DNA of 64,000 nt from Amphiura filiformis (taxonomy: Eukaryota; Echinodermata; Ophiuroidea; Amphilepidida; Amphiuridae): NCBI RefSeq assembly GCF_039555335.1, contig NC_092647.1, positions 7,699,959 through 7,763,958 on the forward strand, read 5' to 3'. The position numbers and the translations under genes were made by a program. The notes below the pieces were generated by a model, which did no database searches, had not been told where the DNA came from, and worked only from the letters and a program-made list of their open reading frames with translations. Below are positions 35,888 through 47,869 of this stretch, in pieces. Position 1 is the stretch's first letter, and each line of letters opens with the position of its first letter.

Positions 35888-38759
35888 ATGTATTATAAAT
35901 ACACAACGTTGGTGAGCTTGCACCTCATCGTTTTCCTGGTAACCTGCTGTACCATGTCATGCGCTACAAAAGGAACCGGTAAGTTATTAATGACCTTGAA
36001 ATGTTTCACCCTTTTGATAATTTTTAATCATGTTTGTATACTCTCTAAATATTAAAGAATGAAAATCCACTTTTATGGAGTGATCTGAGGTCATTACACA
36101 CCTTTAGAAGAATAAAAAACATTGCCAACATTATTCTTAACGATTTACAAAACAATACAATCTCAGTATACTAATAGAAGTACCTACTCTATGCTACTTC
36201 CTTATCCGCATGACTAGACACATTTCAGCACATTGTATACGAGTAGTGTTTGTTTTAAAGGGAAACTGTTCGGGGAAGTGAAATGAGCCCTTCAAATTTA
36301 CAGTTTTCGACTTTGAACTATTTTTTGCTGGATTTTTTCCCCATATTTTGACAATTTGAAAGTCTGGATTTACATCGATCATATTAAACTGGTCAAAAAG
36401 TCTGTAAATCCGAACTCCTCTATACGGGGTGTGCATCTATTTAAACGTGTTAATTGGCATTGGATCAATCTATGGTCATGATGGTGGGAACTGCAGAAAA
36501 GAAACGACCGGAAGTGAAACTGCTGCGTGTTACAAAAACGTTCATTTCTTCGAACTTACGAGTCTCATCTAAATAATTTTGCACGAAAATTATCGCGAAC
36601 ATGAATATTATAAATGAAAGGTCGATATGACTGTATCTGTATTTTGTTCGATTTGAATGTCTACTTACTTACTTTACTTTAATCCACCACTTTTGCCTTT
36701 CATAGCGTCGTGGGGAAATGTAACTTTCTTTCCTGGGCAAGTCGGGTAGCCTCACTCATGGTAATCCCATGACTCTATGCTACTTCCTTATCCGCATGAC
36801 TAGACACATTTCAGCACATTGTATACGAGTAGTGTTTGTTTTAAAGGGAAACTGTTCGGGGAAGTGAAATGAGCCCTTCAAATTCTCCTCTATACGGGGT
36901 GTGCATCTATTTCCTGGAATAGCACATTTCACCAATTAAGATGAATATACCGTATCTTATTTTGCAAGTGTTCTGGCAGGCACCTCTATCATTTTGATTT
37001 AAAAGTTTGATCAATTCACGTCATCTGGTCTCTTGATCTTTGGGAATCGAATACCTGAGTGGAAGAAGGGCCCAACTCCAATTTTTTACAAAATGAGTTA
37101 GACACAGAATTTTATTGCCTGCAGACTGTTCTTCCTTGTGTGTGAAAGATGAGCCTAAATCCACTCTCTAAATAGACTTCCACGTACACTTAATCATGGT
37201 TTTCATGGAAGATTTTTTCACAAATATTGGGTTAAAGAAGAATAACATATTATATGCTTCTACTTGTGCAATTAATGGGTAATTACCAAATTTCTGTAGA
37301 TATTTATAACACATCCACCTACGGAACTGGCACTTGCAGTATATTAGTGGAAGAAGGGCCCAACTCCAGCTCGTATTGCCTGTACCGTTGCCATGGAAAC
37401 ATCATATTTAATTTTGAATGTATGTAATAGTGTATATTCATGTATTAAAAGACCCCTGAAGATGAATACATTCTGCCTATAAAACTTTTCCAAATATTAA
37501 GTTTTTTCTTAATATCTCAAAAACAGTTTTGATGGAGTTGGGCCCATCTTCCACTCAGGTATTCAATTGTTTGCTCTATCGTGTTGATTTAATTTATTTC
37601 CTTGTTACATCTAATTTCAGATGTTAAACTAAACAAAGTTGACCAGATGAACAAAACATCAAACGGTCCAGTACCGTCGGATTGTCTGCACTGCATTTGC
37701 ATCGTAGAGTCTGGTTGTAAAATGCCCAATCCTTTGTGTACAATGGACGTTGGCTCGTTATCATGCGGACCATATCAGATCAAAGAAGGTTACTGGACGG
37801 ACGCTAGGCTCAAAGGAGGAGATCTAGACGGTGGTAAATATAACAATTCATTTTAAAGGGAACGTTAGATTTATACTTGTATCCAATGCGACAAGTGCTA
37901 TCAGGTGGGCGACTTGTCTATCCGGACCAAAACAAAATCTGAGGAAACGAAGAAAAAATAATGGAAGAGGAAAGCGGCAAAGAGAACACAAGGGGATTGA
38001 GGTCCAAGATGATAATTCAAGAGATGTAAGAGATCGACGTTTTAGTGCGTTTTGCCGTTGCGACAACGGCAATTTTGCCGAAGCGGCTTCCTACTGCAAC
38101 GCAGCTACTAAACAAAGGGAAAGACAACAAAGTCCAGAATAACTGAAGCTTAACCAACGCTGCCTTTTCCGTTCTCCCTTTTTTTAAAAAGAACGAAACG
38201 GCCCTAAACAAGATGTTCAATCGCACGTCGCAAAATCGTCGAAGGGACAGTACTGTATAGTTCGATGTTTGTCTGTTGTGACTTAAGATCAGTATAATTA
38301 GTCCGACAATCTTGCGTGCGTTTTTTGCGTTGAGACAGACATTGCGTTTTCGTTTCTTGTTAATTCTCCACAGCAATTTTAGGTTGTTATTATTATATAT
38401 CTTTGTTCTTTTCCTCCTTATTTTGTTGCTGAAATTCCGCTGACGGTGGCAAATTTCCGGCCACGTTTGCAGAAACGTACTCACAAGCACATTATGAAAA
38501 AGTCGCACTATAATCTGGCCTTAAGTTTACGTGTTTCTTTTTATCCTATTTTTTTTCAGACTGGAAAAAATGCACCGCCACGTTTGACTGTAGTGAGCGC
38601 GCTGTTCAGGGTTACATGATGCGCTACGCCGTCAGTTCCCGTATTGGACACGCTCCGACGTGTGAGGACTTTGCACGCATTCACAACGGGGGACCTAATG
38701 GATACAAAAACCCCAACACCTTGGGCTACTGGGAAAAAGTGAAAGCCTGTCTTTCTTAG
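35888..38759 (+). CDS. i-type (destabilase-type) lysozyme, copy 2, three exons
   Basis: Same role and structure as copy 1: exons 35888-35978, 37621-37833 and 38560-38759 (91, 213 and 200 nt), phase 1 introns, 167 residues. The signal peptide is [18 protein letters not shown]... with a likely cut near SCA. The catalytic Glu is in ICIVESGC and the Asp in [15 protein letters not shown]. It has ten cysteines after the signal region, an even number that fits five disulphides; the Cys of copy 1 in ERCVQG is Ala here. Exon 3 ends [10 protein letters not shown]. Intron 1 contains the two duplicated blocks and a 0.5-kb MITE; intron 2 keeps the conserved CAGACATTGCGTTTTCGT block shared by all copies. 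It looks intact and is the best representative of the family. Confidence 0.94.
36187..36912. repeat. Patchwork of near-identical duplicated blocks in intron 1 of lysozyme copy 2
   Basis: The roughly 110-bp block at 36187-36298 (TATGCTACTTCCTTATCC onward) recurs at 36772-36881 without visible difference, and a 25-bp CTCCTCTATACGGGG block follows each part. Between them, 36441-36661 repeats 34498-34720. Confidence 0.8.
37050..37563. mobile_element. MITE with AATACCTGAGTGGAAGAAGG inverted ends
   Basis: The left tip AATACCTGAGTGGAAGAAGG continues GCCCAACTCCA and is inverted at 37533-37563 with one mismatch. A further copy of the tip motif lies inside (37344-37375). Non-coding; absent from the same intron of copy 1. 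Confidence 0.75.
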
Positions 38760-40450
38760 CAATCTCGAACGTTTGCAAACTAGCAATTCATATATAGTAA
38801 TAGTACTAGTATATAGTAACTCATCACATATCACCATGAATACTTACTTCACCATGAATATACACACACTGGTCAAACATATTGCAACATCATTGAAGAA
38901 AAGAATAATTCATCTCCTGTAGTTTCATATGACAATATTTTTTTTTTTTTTTTTTATAAGATCGGGCTAATGAATGGGATGGATGGAAGGGGTTACATGG
39001 GTGACACTATGCGTGGAAATAATGGAAATCCATTTGAATGTAGAGACGCAAAAACTTTAGTCCACAAAATATCCAGATGCCTTTAGAATGGTCACCAAAT
39101 GATTTAATTGGCTTCTGCAAGGTATCAAAACATGAATACCGGTTACGGAAGAAGGTTGCACGGAAGTGGTGATTGGATGAAAATAACAGTTAATGATGGC
39201 CGGCGTCTTGCAAGGGTCGGGAAGACGTTTTTGGTGTGAATCAAGGTCATCCGGTGCTTCATGGGTTGTCACGCGACTTTTCGTTCTTCTGAGTCTCCCA
39301 GACCTTGAAGGACATTTGTCTTTTAATATTGGTAATTTTTTCCACCCGCCCCATCCATGAATCATTCTCCTACCACCATTGTCCTGATACCTTGAATAAA
39401 CCATTCAGAGACATTTAAAGGCATCGGAATATTTTTGGACTGCAAAGTTTGTTCGTCTCTGTATTAAAACGGATTTCTGTCTTTCCGACATTGTAAACAC
39501 TGGAATAGGCGCATGGTGTCAGCACAGGTGTTTGCATAATGTTACTTATTTCATGCAAAGAACATTTCTATCTAGTACGCCATGTGAAATTGACAAGATA
39601 TTGTAGCATTTTATCAATGTACAACTTTAATACAGCAACGTTGCAATATTTTTAGCCATTGTGTGTATGAATGCTAATTTCACGAATGTCAAAAGTCATG
39701 TGTATTAAGGATCAGTTTAATTAAATGTTGTACTTAACATCTTCAATTTGTCAAGGTCATCATTAAAATGTAAGTAATATGTTTATATCTACCAGGGGGG
39801 GATGTCTCGCAGGAGGTGTTGTCTGATCTCAAAGAGAACAATTATACATTATGTACACATTAGTTAGATTTATGCGATACATAAATTAGGCTAGTAGAGG
39901 AAACTTCGATTTCGGATTTTACTATATGTCAAAATATCACTGAACGAGGATGAATCGACCTCCGACGACATTGTGAGAAAGTGCAAAACAAAGGCCAGGT
40001 TAATGTTTTCATCAACATTTACATTTTACATATTACTTAAGCTACGTATTCGCTTAGCTGCCTTGCTCGTCGAAAAAAACTAGTAATTTGTTTATAGTAA
40101 ACGTACTGCAAATTATATTGCTCGAGGTTTGGCGCCATTATCCACGGTATCTGCCTTGCTGTATTAACTATCTTTTCTCCTCCAAAACATCAATCCTCGT
40201 CCCTCTGTGATATAAAATCAAGAGAAAGTACAATGCAGAGGTTATCATGTAAAAGTTCAAGTAAACCATAATCTCATATATTTATCCGACTCGGACAATC
40301 AGAAAGAAGAGGAATTTGTTAAAACTTGCTTCAAAACCTAAAAGCACCAAGATCACCTTTTTTCTTCGCGTTATACTGACGAATTCAAACTATAACCCGC
40401 CCTGTGTATTATTGCAACTATAAAGGGTGACTTTTTTTTGCCAGTACAAA
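38760..40450. other. Spacer downstream of lysozyme copy 2
   Basis: No exon recognised. The last part (about 40120-40440) matches 48470-48800 in unit 3, including CCTCGTCCCTCTGTGATAT, and so belongs to the segmental duplication. Confidence 0.6.
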
Positions 40451-41145
40451 CCCAGCAAACACAAAAATGTTTTAAAAACGTTTTAAATAAGTTATATTTT
40501 GGCTTTTGGTTTAGTTAAAAACGTTTTAATAACATTAAAATGTCGGGTTATATATAAAGGTCATGATAACGTTTTAAAACGTTTTGTATGAAAACACACT
40601 ACAACAATATTTTTAAATGTTTTCAAAAAATGTTATCGTAAACTATTTTTGCAAACATTTTTGCCAAATATTGTGTCAATACTTAAATAACATTAAGTGA
40701 AAATATTTGAACCCAGCAAACACAGAAATGTTCTTAAAATGTTTTGTTCAAAACCTTTTAATAACATTTAAATGTCGGGTTATATAAAGGTCATGAAAAC
40801 GTTTTTAAAACGTTATTGAAAATATTTTGGGCAAATATTTTTCGAAAAATATTTTTTCAACCCCAAAATAACATTCTGTTTAGAATGTTTTGTATCAAGT
40901 TTTCAAGAATGTTTTTGGAATGTGATTAAAACGTTTTTATACCTTTTATATAACCCGACATTTAAACGTTTTCTATAAAACATTTTTATATGCTGAGCAG
41001 AAGATTATCAAAAAATGTTTTTTAAGGTTATGAAAACGTTTTAAACTCTTAATATACTCTTTATATAACCCGACATTTAAACATTTTCTGACAACCTATT
41101 ATAACTTTTTGCGAATGATGTCGAAAACGTTTTGTGTTTGCTGGG
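40451..41145. mobile_element. CCCAGCAAACACAAAA-type MITE, copy 3
   Basis: Reverse complement of the composite at 13336-14022, with an internal copy of the tip at about 40711. It interrupts the duplicated unit: in unit 3 the flanks (ATAAAGSKTGACTTTTT and GTCGCTACGCGCG) are joined directly, so this insertion happened after the duplication. Confidence 0.8.
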
Positions 41146-41370
41146 AAGGCGCTTTTGTAATATTGTCGCTACGCGCGCCCGGCGAATCGCGTATAAGACA
41201 CAACGGGTCATAGATGGTTTATAGTAGTTTGGTATTTGTCAATATGCGAAAATCACACCGATTATTGGTCTCAGGTCTTACGGGAACAGGAATGTTACAT
41301 GTCGTATTTGCAAGTATTATTATGTTCAAAATAATGGAACATTTTCAAGCTAGAATCATGTTATTTGTAC

Positions 41371-41584
41371 TCGCCATGATTTCAGCTTCTTCCAGAGTTT
41401 CAGGCAAATGTCTACCAACAGTCTCAGGTAGAAATAGCGTTGCCAATCCACCATTAAAGAACTCCCTCCAAATATGAGAAACGTTAACGGTGGCCAAGAG
41501 GCGAATAGCAAAAGGACAAGTGGTGTCAAAATGGCGCTAATGGTGCTATGAGCTATGGTGGTGGCCAGCCCCACTCCCATGGCT
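41371..41584 (-). pseudogene. Isolated SLC22 last-helices exon (unit 2), frameshifted
   Basis: Paralogue of the exon at 49063-49271. It starts after a TTCAG acceptor with RAMGVGLATT and continues AILTPLVLLLF, then loses one base near TTAATGGTGGATTGG, so the LPET motif is out of frame. The intron on its 5' side is shared with unit 3 up to about 43745, where the next exon should lie but does not. No other transporter exon is left in this unit. Confidence 0.85.
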
Positions 41585-41962
41585 CTGAATGAGGGAAAAA
41601 TTAGTATGAACAAACTTGAACATGTTGAAAGGTGGATCGTTTCGTCAAAAATGTATTGATGTGAAAGCTTGTGAAGTGAGGTGGGTGCTACACCAAAAAA
41701 GGCAGAAATTACATACTCACGTATGAGGGTATCATGGACATGTATATATCACTGCCATATGAGGTGGTCCGAGGGGAAGTGCGGAAAAGACGTTGGCAGT
41801 GATACAAGGCGATGGGACGCTCCAACATATGCAAGCTCTGCCTGGATTGGGGCAACGCCCACTTCACTTCACAACAATACATTATTTTAATGAACATTAA
41901 TTCAGGTACAGGTCAACTATATTCTATTGTAGTTCCAAAGAAGAGCAGATTTGCATGGCTAC

Positions 41963-42278
41963 TTGCAATATCATTGTTTATATCGCAGGTTACACTTCTT
42001 GCAATATCATTGTTTATATCGCAGGTTACACTTCTTGCAATATCATTGTTTATATCGCAGGTTACACTTCTTGCAATATCATTGTTTATATCGCAGGTTA
42101 CACTTCTTGCAATATATCATTGTTTATATCGCAGGTTACACTTCTTGCAATATCATTGTTTATATCGCAGGTTACACTTCTTGCAATATCATTGTTTATA
42201 TCGCAGGTTACACTTCTTGCAATATCATTGTTTATATCGCAGGTTACACTTCTTGCAATATCATTGTTTTATAATGTA
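41963..42278. repeat. 36-bp tandem repeat (8 full units and a partial)
   Basis: The unit starts TTGCAATATCATTGTTTATA and ends CAGGTTACACTTC; starts at 41963, 41999, 42035, 42071, 42107, 42145, 42181, 42217 and 42253. The fifth unit has an AT insertion (38 bp). It expanded from sequence that occurs only about once in the equivalent place in unit 3 (about 49475-49520). Because 36 is a multiple of three, open frames run through it on one strand; they are not genes. Confidence 0.95.
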
Positions 42279-43369
42279 GTTTTACCACTTATTGCAATAC
42301 CAATGTTCAATGTAGTTTTACCAATGGCCGTGTGTACTGAACTCGTCACCCTTAGCGTTACATCACAAATATTATGAATTTTTACACCAATCGAGTTTCT
42401 ATTTAGATTATCTCCACAAGTATTAACCCTAAACTAGCAAAAGTATACATTTTTGAAAAGCTGAAGGCATAAGCAATTCAAATATACACATTTCAACGCA
42501 ATATACAGGGTGACCTTCAAGTTATACAGGGTGGAAAGAAAAAGATTCGGATAAAATATGGGTTACTTAATGCATTGCTTATTACCAGCAGTAATAAACT
42601 AGAAGTAAACAACATTCTTTTGGTTAGAGGACGGGGGAGCCTACTGACTTTGGAAGAACCAAAATCAGAGCTGTTTGGTAATCTCGGAATACAGGGTGTC
42701 TCAAAGTATGTTAGAATTTTTTACTGTTCAACATTTGAACTGAAACATTTTGCCCCTAACCCATACAGAAAAAAACATGCCCAAATTTAGATTCCTCATC
42801 AAATTTCCCTTCAGAAAATCTATACTTTGACTATGATAGGATAAGTAATTACAATTTTACAGTAACTTTTCGATTTTGAAAACATCCGCACTACTTACTA
42901 CATATGAAAACAGGTATTTTTGTGTGGAAAAGTTTATATTTTCTAGACTAAACCAATCATAAATGATTAAAAACAATTAGTAAAATTGTTTAGCTGTAAG
43001 GTCATGAGTGTTTTAGTTGCTAAATAGAGTTAAAATCCAATTTACAGCCTTTACAGAAGCAGATTATGCACTAAAATATAAATCCCATAGAGTTTGTGTG
43101 AACCACATCCCCCACCTCCGCCACCCTGCCCATTCTGAATTCTATGAAGCACAGTATCAGTATTAAAAAGGCTAAAGAATTTCTTTTTACAGGGTTAAAA
43201 GTGCATTTTATTTAGCAATAAAATGAGACCACAAGCATGACAATAACTTCCTGCTTGGCAGAGATATCATCATTTAATTTGAGTCGACTTTGCATGAAAA
43301 AACGTAACATCGCCACCTTTTATGGGTGGCGAGTTCAGGACACACAGCCCAATACCAAAGTTAAAATGT

Positions 43370-43640
43370 AGTTTTACTGCAATACCACGTTTGTTTATCA
43401 CGTTGTTTGACCATTTCTTGCATTGTTTAATAACGTATTTTACCACTTCTTGCAATATTAATGGTACAATGTATTTTACCACTTCTTACAATACCATTGT
43501 TTATTGCGTACTTTTACCAATTATTGCATCATCATTGTTTATAAAGTAGTTTTACCACTTCTTACAATACAAATATTTTTAACGTACTTTTACCAATTCT
43601 GTAATGTAGTTTTACCAGTTCTTGCAATACTTATTAAAAT
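43370..43640. repeat. Degenerate tandem repeat, TTTTACCACTTCTTGCAATA-type
   Basis: About eight diverged units of 30-37 bp with the core TTTTACCANTTCTTGCAATA. Related to the 36-bp array and to 49530-49650 in unit 3. Confidence 0.65.
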
Positions 43641-43745
43641 GTGGTTTCACCACCTATAGCTATAGAGCAATGTTTACGAGTCTTTTGTAAGAAGCAGTTA
43701 TCACAAAATAAGTAAATCAGTACTTTTGGTCGGGCCTTTGATTAA

Positions 43746-44447
43746 CATAAATTAAAGGTACACAATAGGCTATATCTAAACCGTTTGTAAATTGGGTACC
43801 CTAACATTTGGCAGGTCGAGAGGATCCGAGGCACACCGACATCGCCTGGCTAATAATTACTTGGTACAGCAGAGATACTAAAATTAATACCCGGGATCGA
43901 TACACGTGAATTTGCTATGCACGAGTTTGATATGAGAAGAAAATCGTTGGATACCGGTGTAGAAAATGATGAATATCTCCCGTAAATGATTTCGTATAAA
44001 GAAACCAGATGTGGTTCCTTGCACATGAATATATATTTTGAACAGATATGATAGTCGTTAGCTTGCGCTTTGAGACAGTAGCTTGCGTCTTGAGTCAAAA
44101 ACTGACAATAATTCCGCAATAATTCTGATTTATATGTGCCGAATTATATAGCGCAGTGTATAGGCCAATCGTGAAGGTTGTCAAAAGAATATGACCTATG
44201 GCATACCATGCTTGACTGACACATAGCGAGGTCAGTCACCGAGTTAATCGGGGCTATTGTCAGTAGCCTTTATAGTCAGATGTCCTTCAGCCTATTATGC
44301 GACTAACTAAACAGTGTTAAACAGGTCGATATGTATAATGGCATGCATGCGTGGCGGTGGATTCAATCTACCATAGCGATTTCTGCCATGAAGATATCGG
44401 GGCGATGACACCGTGCGAGGTGGGCGAACAATTTTAGCTCGCCGTTT
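43746..44447. other. Gene-less stretch upstream of lysozyme copy 3
   Basis: The shared segment with unit 3 stops at about 43745 and the unit 2 transporter is truncated here. Nothing else recognised. Confidence 0.5.
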
Positions 44448-44457
44448 GGGAATTCCC
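44448..44457 (+). promoter_or_regulatory. Palindromic NF-kappaB/Rel site upstream of lysozyme copy 3
   Basis: GGGAATTCCC, 232 bp before the start codon. The flanks differ from the copy 1 and 2 sites, so it was either reshaped or gained separately. Confidence 0.5.
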
Positions 44458-44688
44458 GGGGGCTCATAATTATTACACAACCCTAAAACGGTATTGCTCA
44501 GACTAATGAAAACAAATAATTACACGCATCATAACGTTTCTTTCGGTTGTGCAAACATTTTATACGAATAAAACCCACTACATGTACTTCTTCATGTTGA
44601 AATACATAAGTAAAACACTAGCAGACACGACATTATTATTGTTTTGTGAAAATCGTATGTGATAAAACTCTTCGGATCATCATCAATC

Positions 44689-47600
44689 ATGTATTATAAA
44701 TACACAATGTTAAGCTTGCACCTTATCGTTTTCCTGGTAACTTGCTGTACAATGTCATGCGCAACAAAAGGACCCGGTAAGTTATTAATGAACTTGAAAT
44801 GTTTCACCCTTTTGATAAGTTTTAACCATGTTTGTATACTCTCTAAATGTTAAAGACTGAAAATCCACTATTATTACTCTAAAGTAATCTATGGGCTGTT
44901 ACTCCAAAAAGAGTGAAATTACACACCTTTAGAAGAATTCTAAAAAAAAATGTCAACTTTATTCTCAACGATTTACAAAATGATTAAATGTCAATATACT
45001 AAAATATAGAATATGAAATTGACATTTATTTTGTTATTTTACTTCCTTTTATTTATAGGCCATTAACGGGTCTTCATACATGTAGTTCGTTTTAAAGGGA
45101 AACATGTTCTGAAAGGCGTCAGATAATAGGAATAAAGACATAAACGATCATATTCTTGTTTATATGCTATGTAATATTGTAGTCTTTCAACCCTTTCACA
45201 ACTTCAGCTGTGTAACTTACAATTCTTTGTAATCTTAGAAAATAAATCGCTCTGGACATTAAGTAATGATCATACTGTAGACGATCACCAGACTATTATG
45301 TTCTAATCATACTATAGACTAATGTGACGTCATTGTCAGGCAGTTTAAAAACTCCCGCCTCATCACAACAAGGCATGAGTACAGTGTACTGATCGCACGG
45401 AGTTCGCTCAAGCATAACTAGTAGACTAATCCCTTTTCGCCTCATTAAATATATGTCACATTAGGTCAGGGACGCTATTATAATAGTTTGAATCATTTAT
45501 TTGAGGTCAATAGATAAAAGAGAGGCCTTGAATTGAATCACACAGGTGTTGCTCTAGATATTATCGTCAAAGCTCCTAATATAACAGATTTCATGGAGGC
45601 GGCTCTTGCTCATTCATAGCGCTCAAAATTTCATCAATCCTGTTGTATACTTTATCTTGCTGAGTGCAAGGGCTGGTAATTTTTCCTCTCATGGTTATTA
45701 CGCGTTTATGTGCCGGTTAGTTTGGTCACATTTTACCATGTTGGTGCGCTTGCTTTTATCATGCTGTACTTTGCGGTTTCATAGTCTTCTGTTACCTATA
45801 CCATTTTTCACCCTGTGTGTGAATTGCTATTAGAAAACCGTGAATATAATGTTAAACTCTCACAATCTTGTCGTTAATGTGATACCACAGTCATTGCCAT
45901 TTTGGGAATATAATTCGAACATTGTGTGGGAAAATATTGTGGTCAAATGTAAGTAAATAATGAAAATCGCTTAATCATGTTAATTGGAATAATACCAACC
46001 AGCAACGGACATTGATTCAAGACTACGTGAGACGTTCGGGGTAAGTAAAGCATTTCCTTGATATAAAAACAGCCCAAAAGCAGTCATAAATTCAACTTCT
46101 TATCACAACGTGACACATTGAAAAACTTATTTTGAGAGGCCCTACGCTGGTTCCTTTAATTCTAGTTTAAAATCTGTTCTTCACCTGCAGTCTGATATGG
46201 TATCTATGGTTTCATCAAAGTCTTGGGAAATTATGCGATGGTATTTTGGTTAAAAAGCCCGATAAATATCGGTATTTATGCAAGCGACATTATTTAGCGT
46301 GTAAAATGCATTGAAAATTGTCGGCTAAAGAGTGTATAAATTAAAACCACGAACAGTAATAATCAATCCAAGTGTTTTTAATTAAAATATGTTGTTTTGC
46401 AATCCTAATCATGCTAATGGGATTCCATACCCAAGAAAGCAGTTGCAATTTACACTTATTCATCACATTGCACGGCAATGTATACTTTTATATGTCTGCA
46501 ATTTGTATATGGGCGTCGGTTGTTCGATTTTTTTAAAGATCCCAAAGTATTCCATTGTATTCCAAAGTTTTATCATCTGGTCTTTCAATCTACTATGGAA
46601 TCATTTAATTGTTTGCTTTATTATGTTGGTTTGATTTGTTTTACATATTTAAGCTATTATACCATACAAAATTGACAAGATCATGAAGATGAACAAAACA
46701 CCAAACGGTCCAGTACCGTCTGATTGTCTGCATTGCATTTGCATCGTAGCCTCTGTTTGTAAAATGCCCAATCCTGTTTGTTCAATTGACGTTGATTCGG
46801 AATCATGCGGACCATATCAGATGATCTGATATGGTCCGCATGATTCCGAATCAACGATTCAGATCATAGAGGATTACTGGGAGGACGCTAGGCAGAAAGG
46901 AGGAGATCTAGATGGTGGTAAATATAACAATTTTGCTTTACATTAGTTCAGTGGTACATGGTACAAAATGTACCCGATGGCATAGGTGAACGACTCACGT
47001 CATTCAGGAGCAAAACAAAAATGCGGAAAAGACGAAGCATAATGGAAGAGGAAAGTGGAAAAGAAAACAGAAGGAGGAAGGGGCAAGTTGATAATGCCGT
47101 AATATATATAAGAGATCGATAAACACAGCGGCAATATTGCAGAAGCGTTTTCCTACTGCAACGCATCGACAAAGAGAAGGAGAATGAAGTCTGGAAGAAA
47201 GCTAAACCAACGCTGCGTTTTCCATTCTCCGCTGCTTTTCGTTTTTAAAGAGCGAAGTCCGAAACAAATTTATGTAATCCGGCCTTTGAGCGTAAATTTG
47301 CAGCGGAGAACCCGAAATCGCAGCGGAAAGCAAAGCGTTTGTCGCAGATATTAAAACGCACGTCGCAAAATCGTCGAAGGGCCAGTACCTTATAGTTCGA
47401 TGTTTGTCGGTTGTCACTGAAGACCAGTATAATTAGTCTGACGATCTTGCGTGCGTTTTTTCGTTGCGTTAGACATTGCGTTTTCGTTTCTTTAATTCAC
47501 CGCAACGATTTTTGGTTGTACGCTCAAATTCTTATCCTTGTTCAGGACTTTGTTCTGCATCCGTTTGGGTTTGTTGTTGATATGCGCTCACGGTGGCAAA

Positions 47601-47869
47601 TTTCCTGCTGATGCGTTTGCCGAAACGCACCAATATATGTAAACGTCGCATCTGACCGGTTTTTTTCAGACTGGAAGAAATGCACCGCCACGTTTGAGTG
47701 TAGTGAGCGCGCTGTTCAGGGTTACATGATGCGCTACGCCGTCAGTTCCCGTATTGGACACACTCCGACATGTGAGGACTTTGCACGCATTCACAACGGG
47801 GGACCCAATGGATACAAAAAAGACACTACCTTGGTCTCCTGGGAAAAGGTGAAAGCCTGTCTTTCTTAG
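44689..47869 (+). pseudogene. i-type lysozyme, copy 3, disabled
   Basis: Exon 1 (44689-44776, 88 nt, one codon shorter) and exon 3 (47670-47869) are intact with good splice sites. Exon 2 (about 46690-46917) is damaged. The catalytic Glu codon has become Ala (ICIVASVC for ICIVESGC). GSLSCG reads DSESCG, and the usual TTTCAG acceptor is missing. After CGGACCATATCAG, about 30 bases repeat the preceding sequence inverted (46806-46852) and bring an in-frame TGA. The protein would lack a proton donor and its end, so an active enzyme is excluded. Skipping exon 2 would keep the frame, since the flanking introns share phase 1; whether that occurs is unknown. Confidence 0.88.

Noticed and set aside
37831-38508. 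Open frames on both strands within intron 2 of lysozyme copy 2
   Set aside because: The region lies between well-supported exons, is conserved among copies only as intron DNA, and has no protein motif.
41812-42377. Three overlapping open frames encoding a 12-residue repeat (LAISLFISQVTL and frame-shifted versions)
   Set aside because: They arise because the 36-bp satellite unit has no stop in three frames; there is no start context, splice support or homologous frame in unit 3.
45583-45833. Hydrophobic frame with HSAQNFINPVVYFIL, resembling helix 7 (NPxxY) of a rhodopsin-type receptor
   Set aside because: A single motif with no ATG, no neighbouring helices and no paralogue in the other units; chance or a very old relic cannot be told apart.
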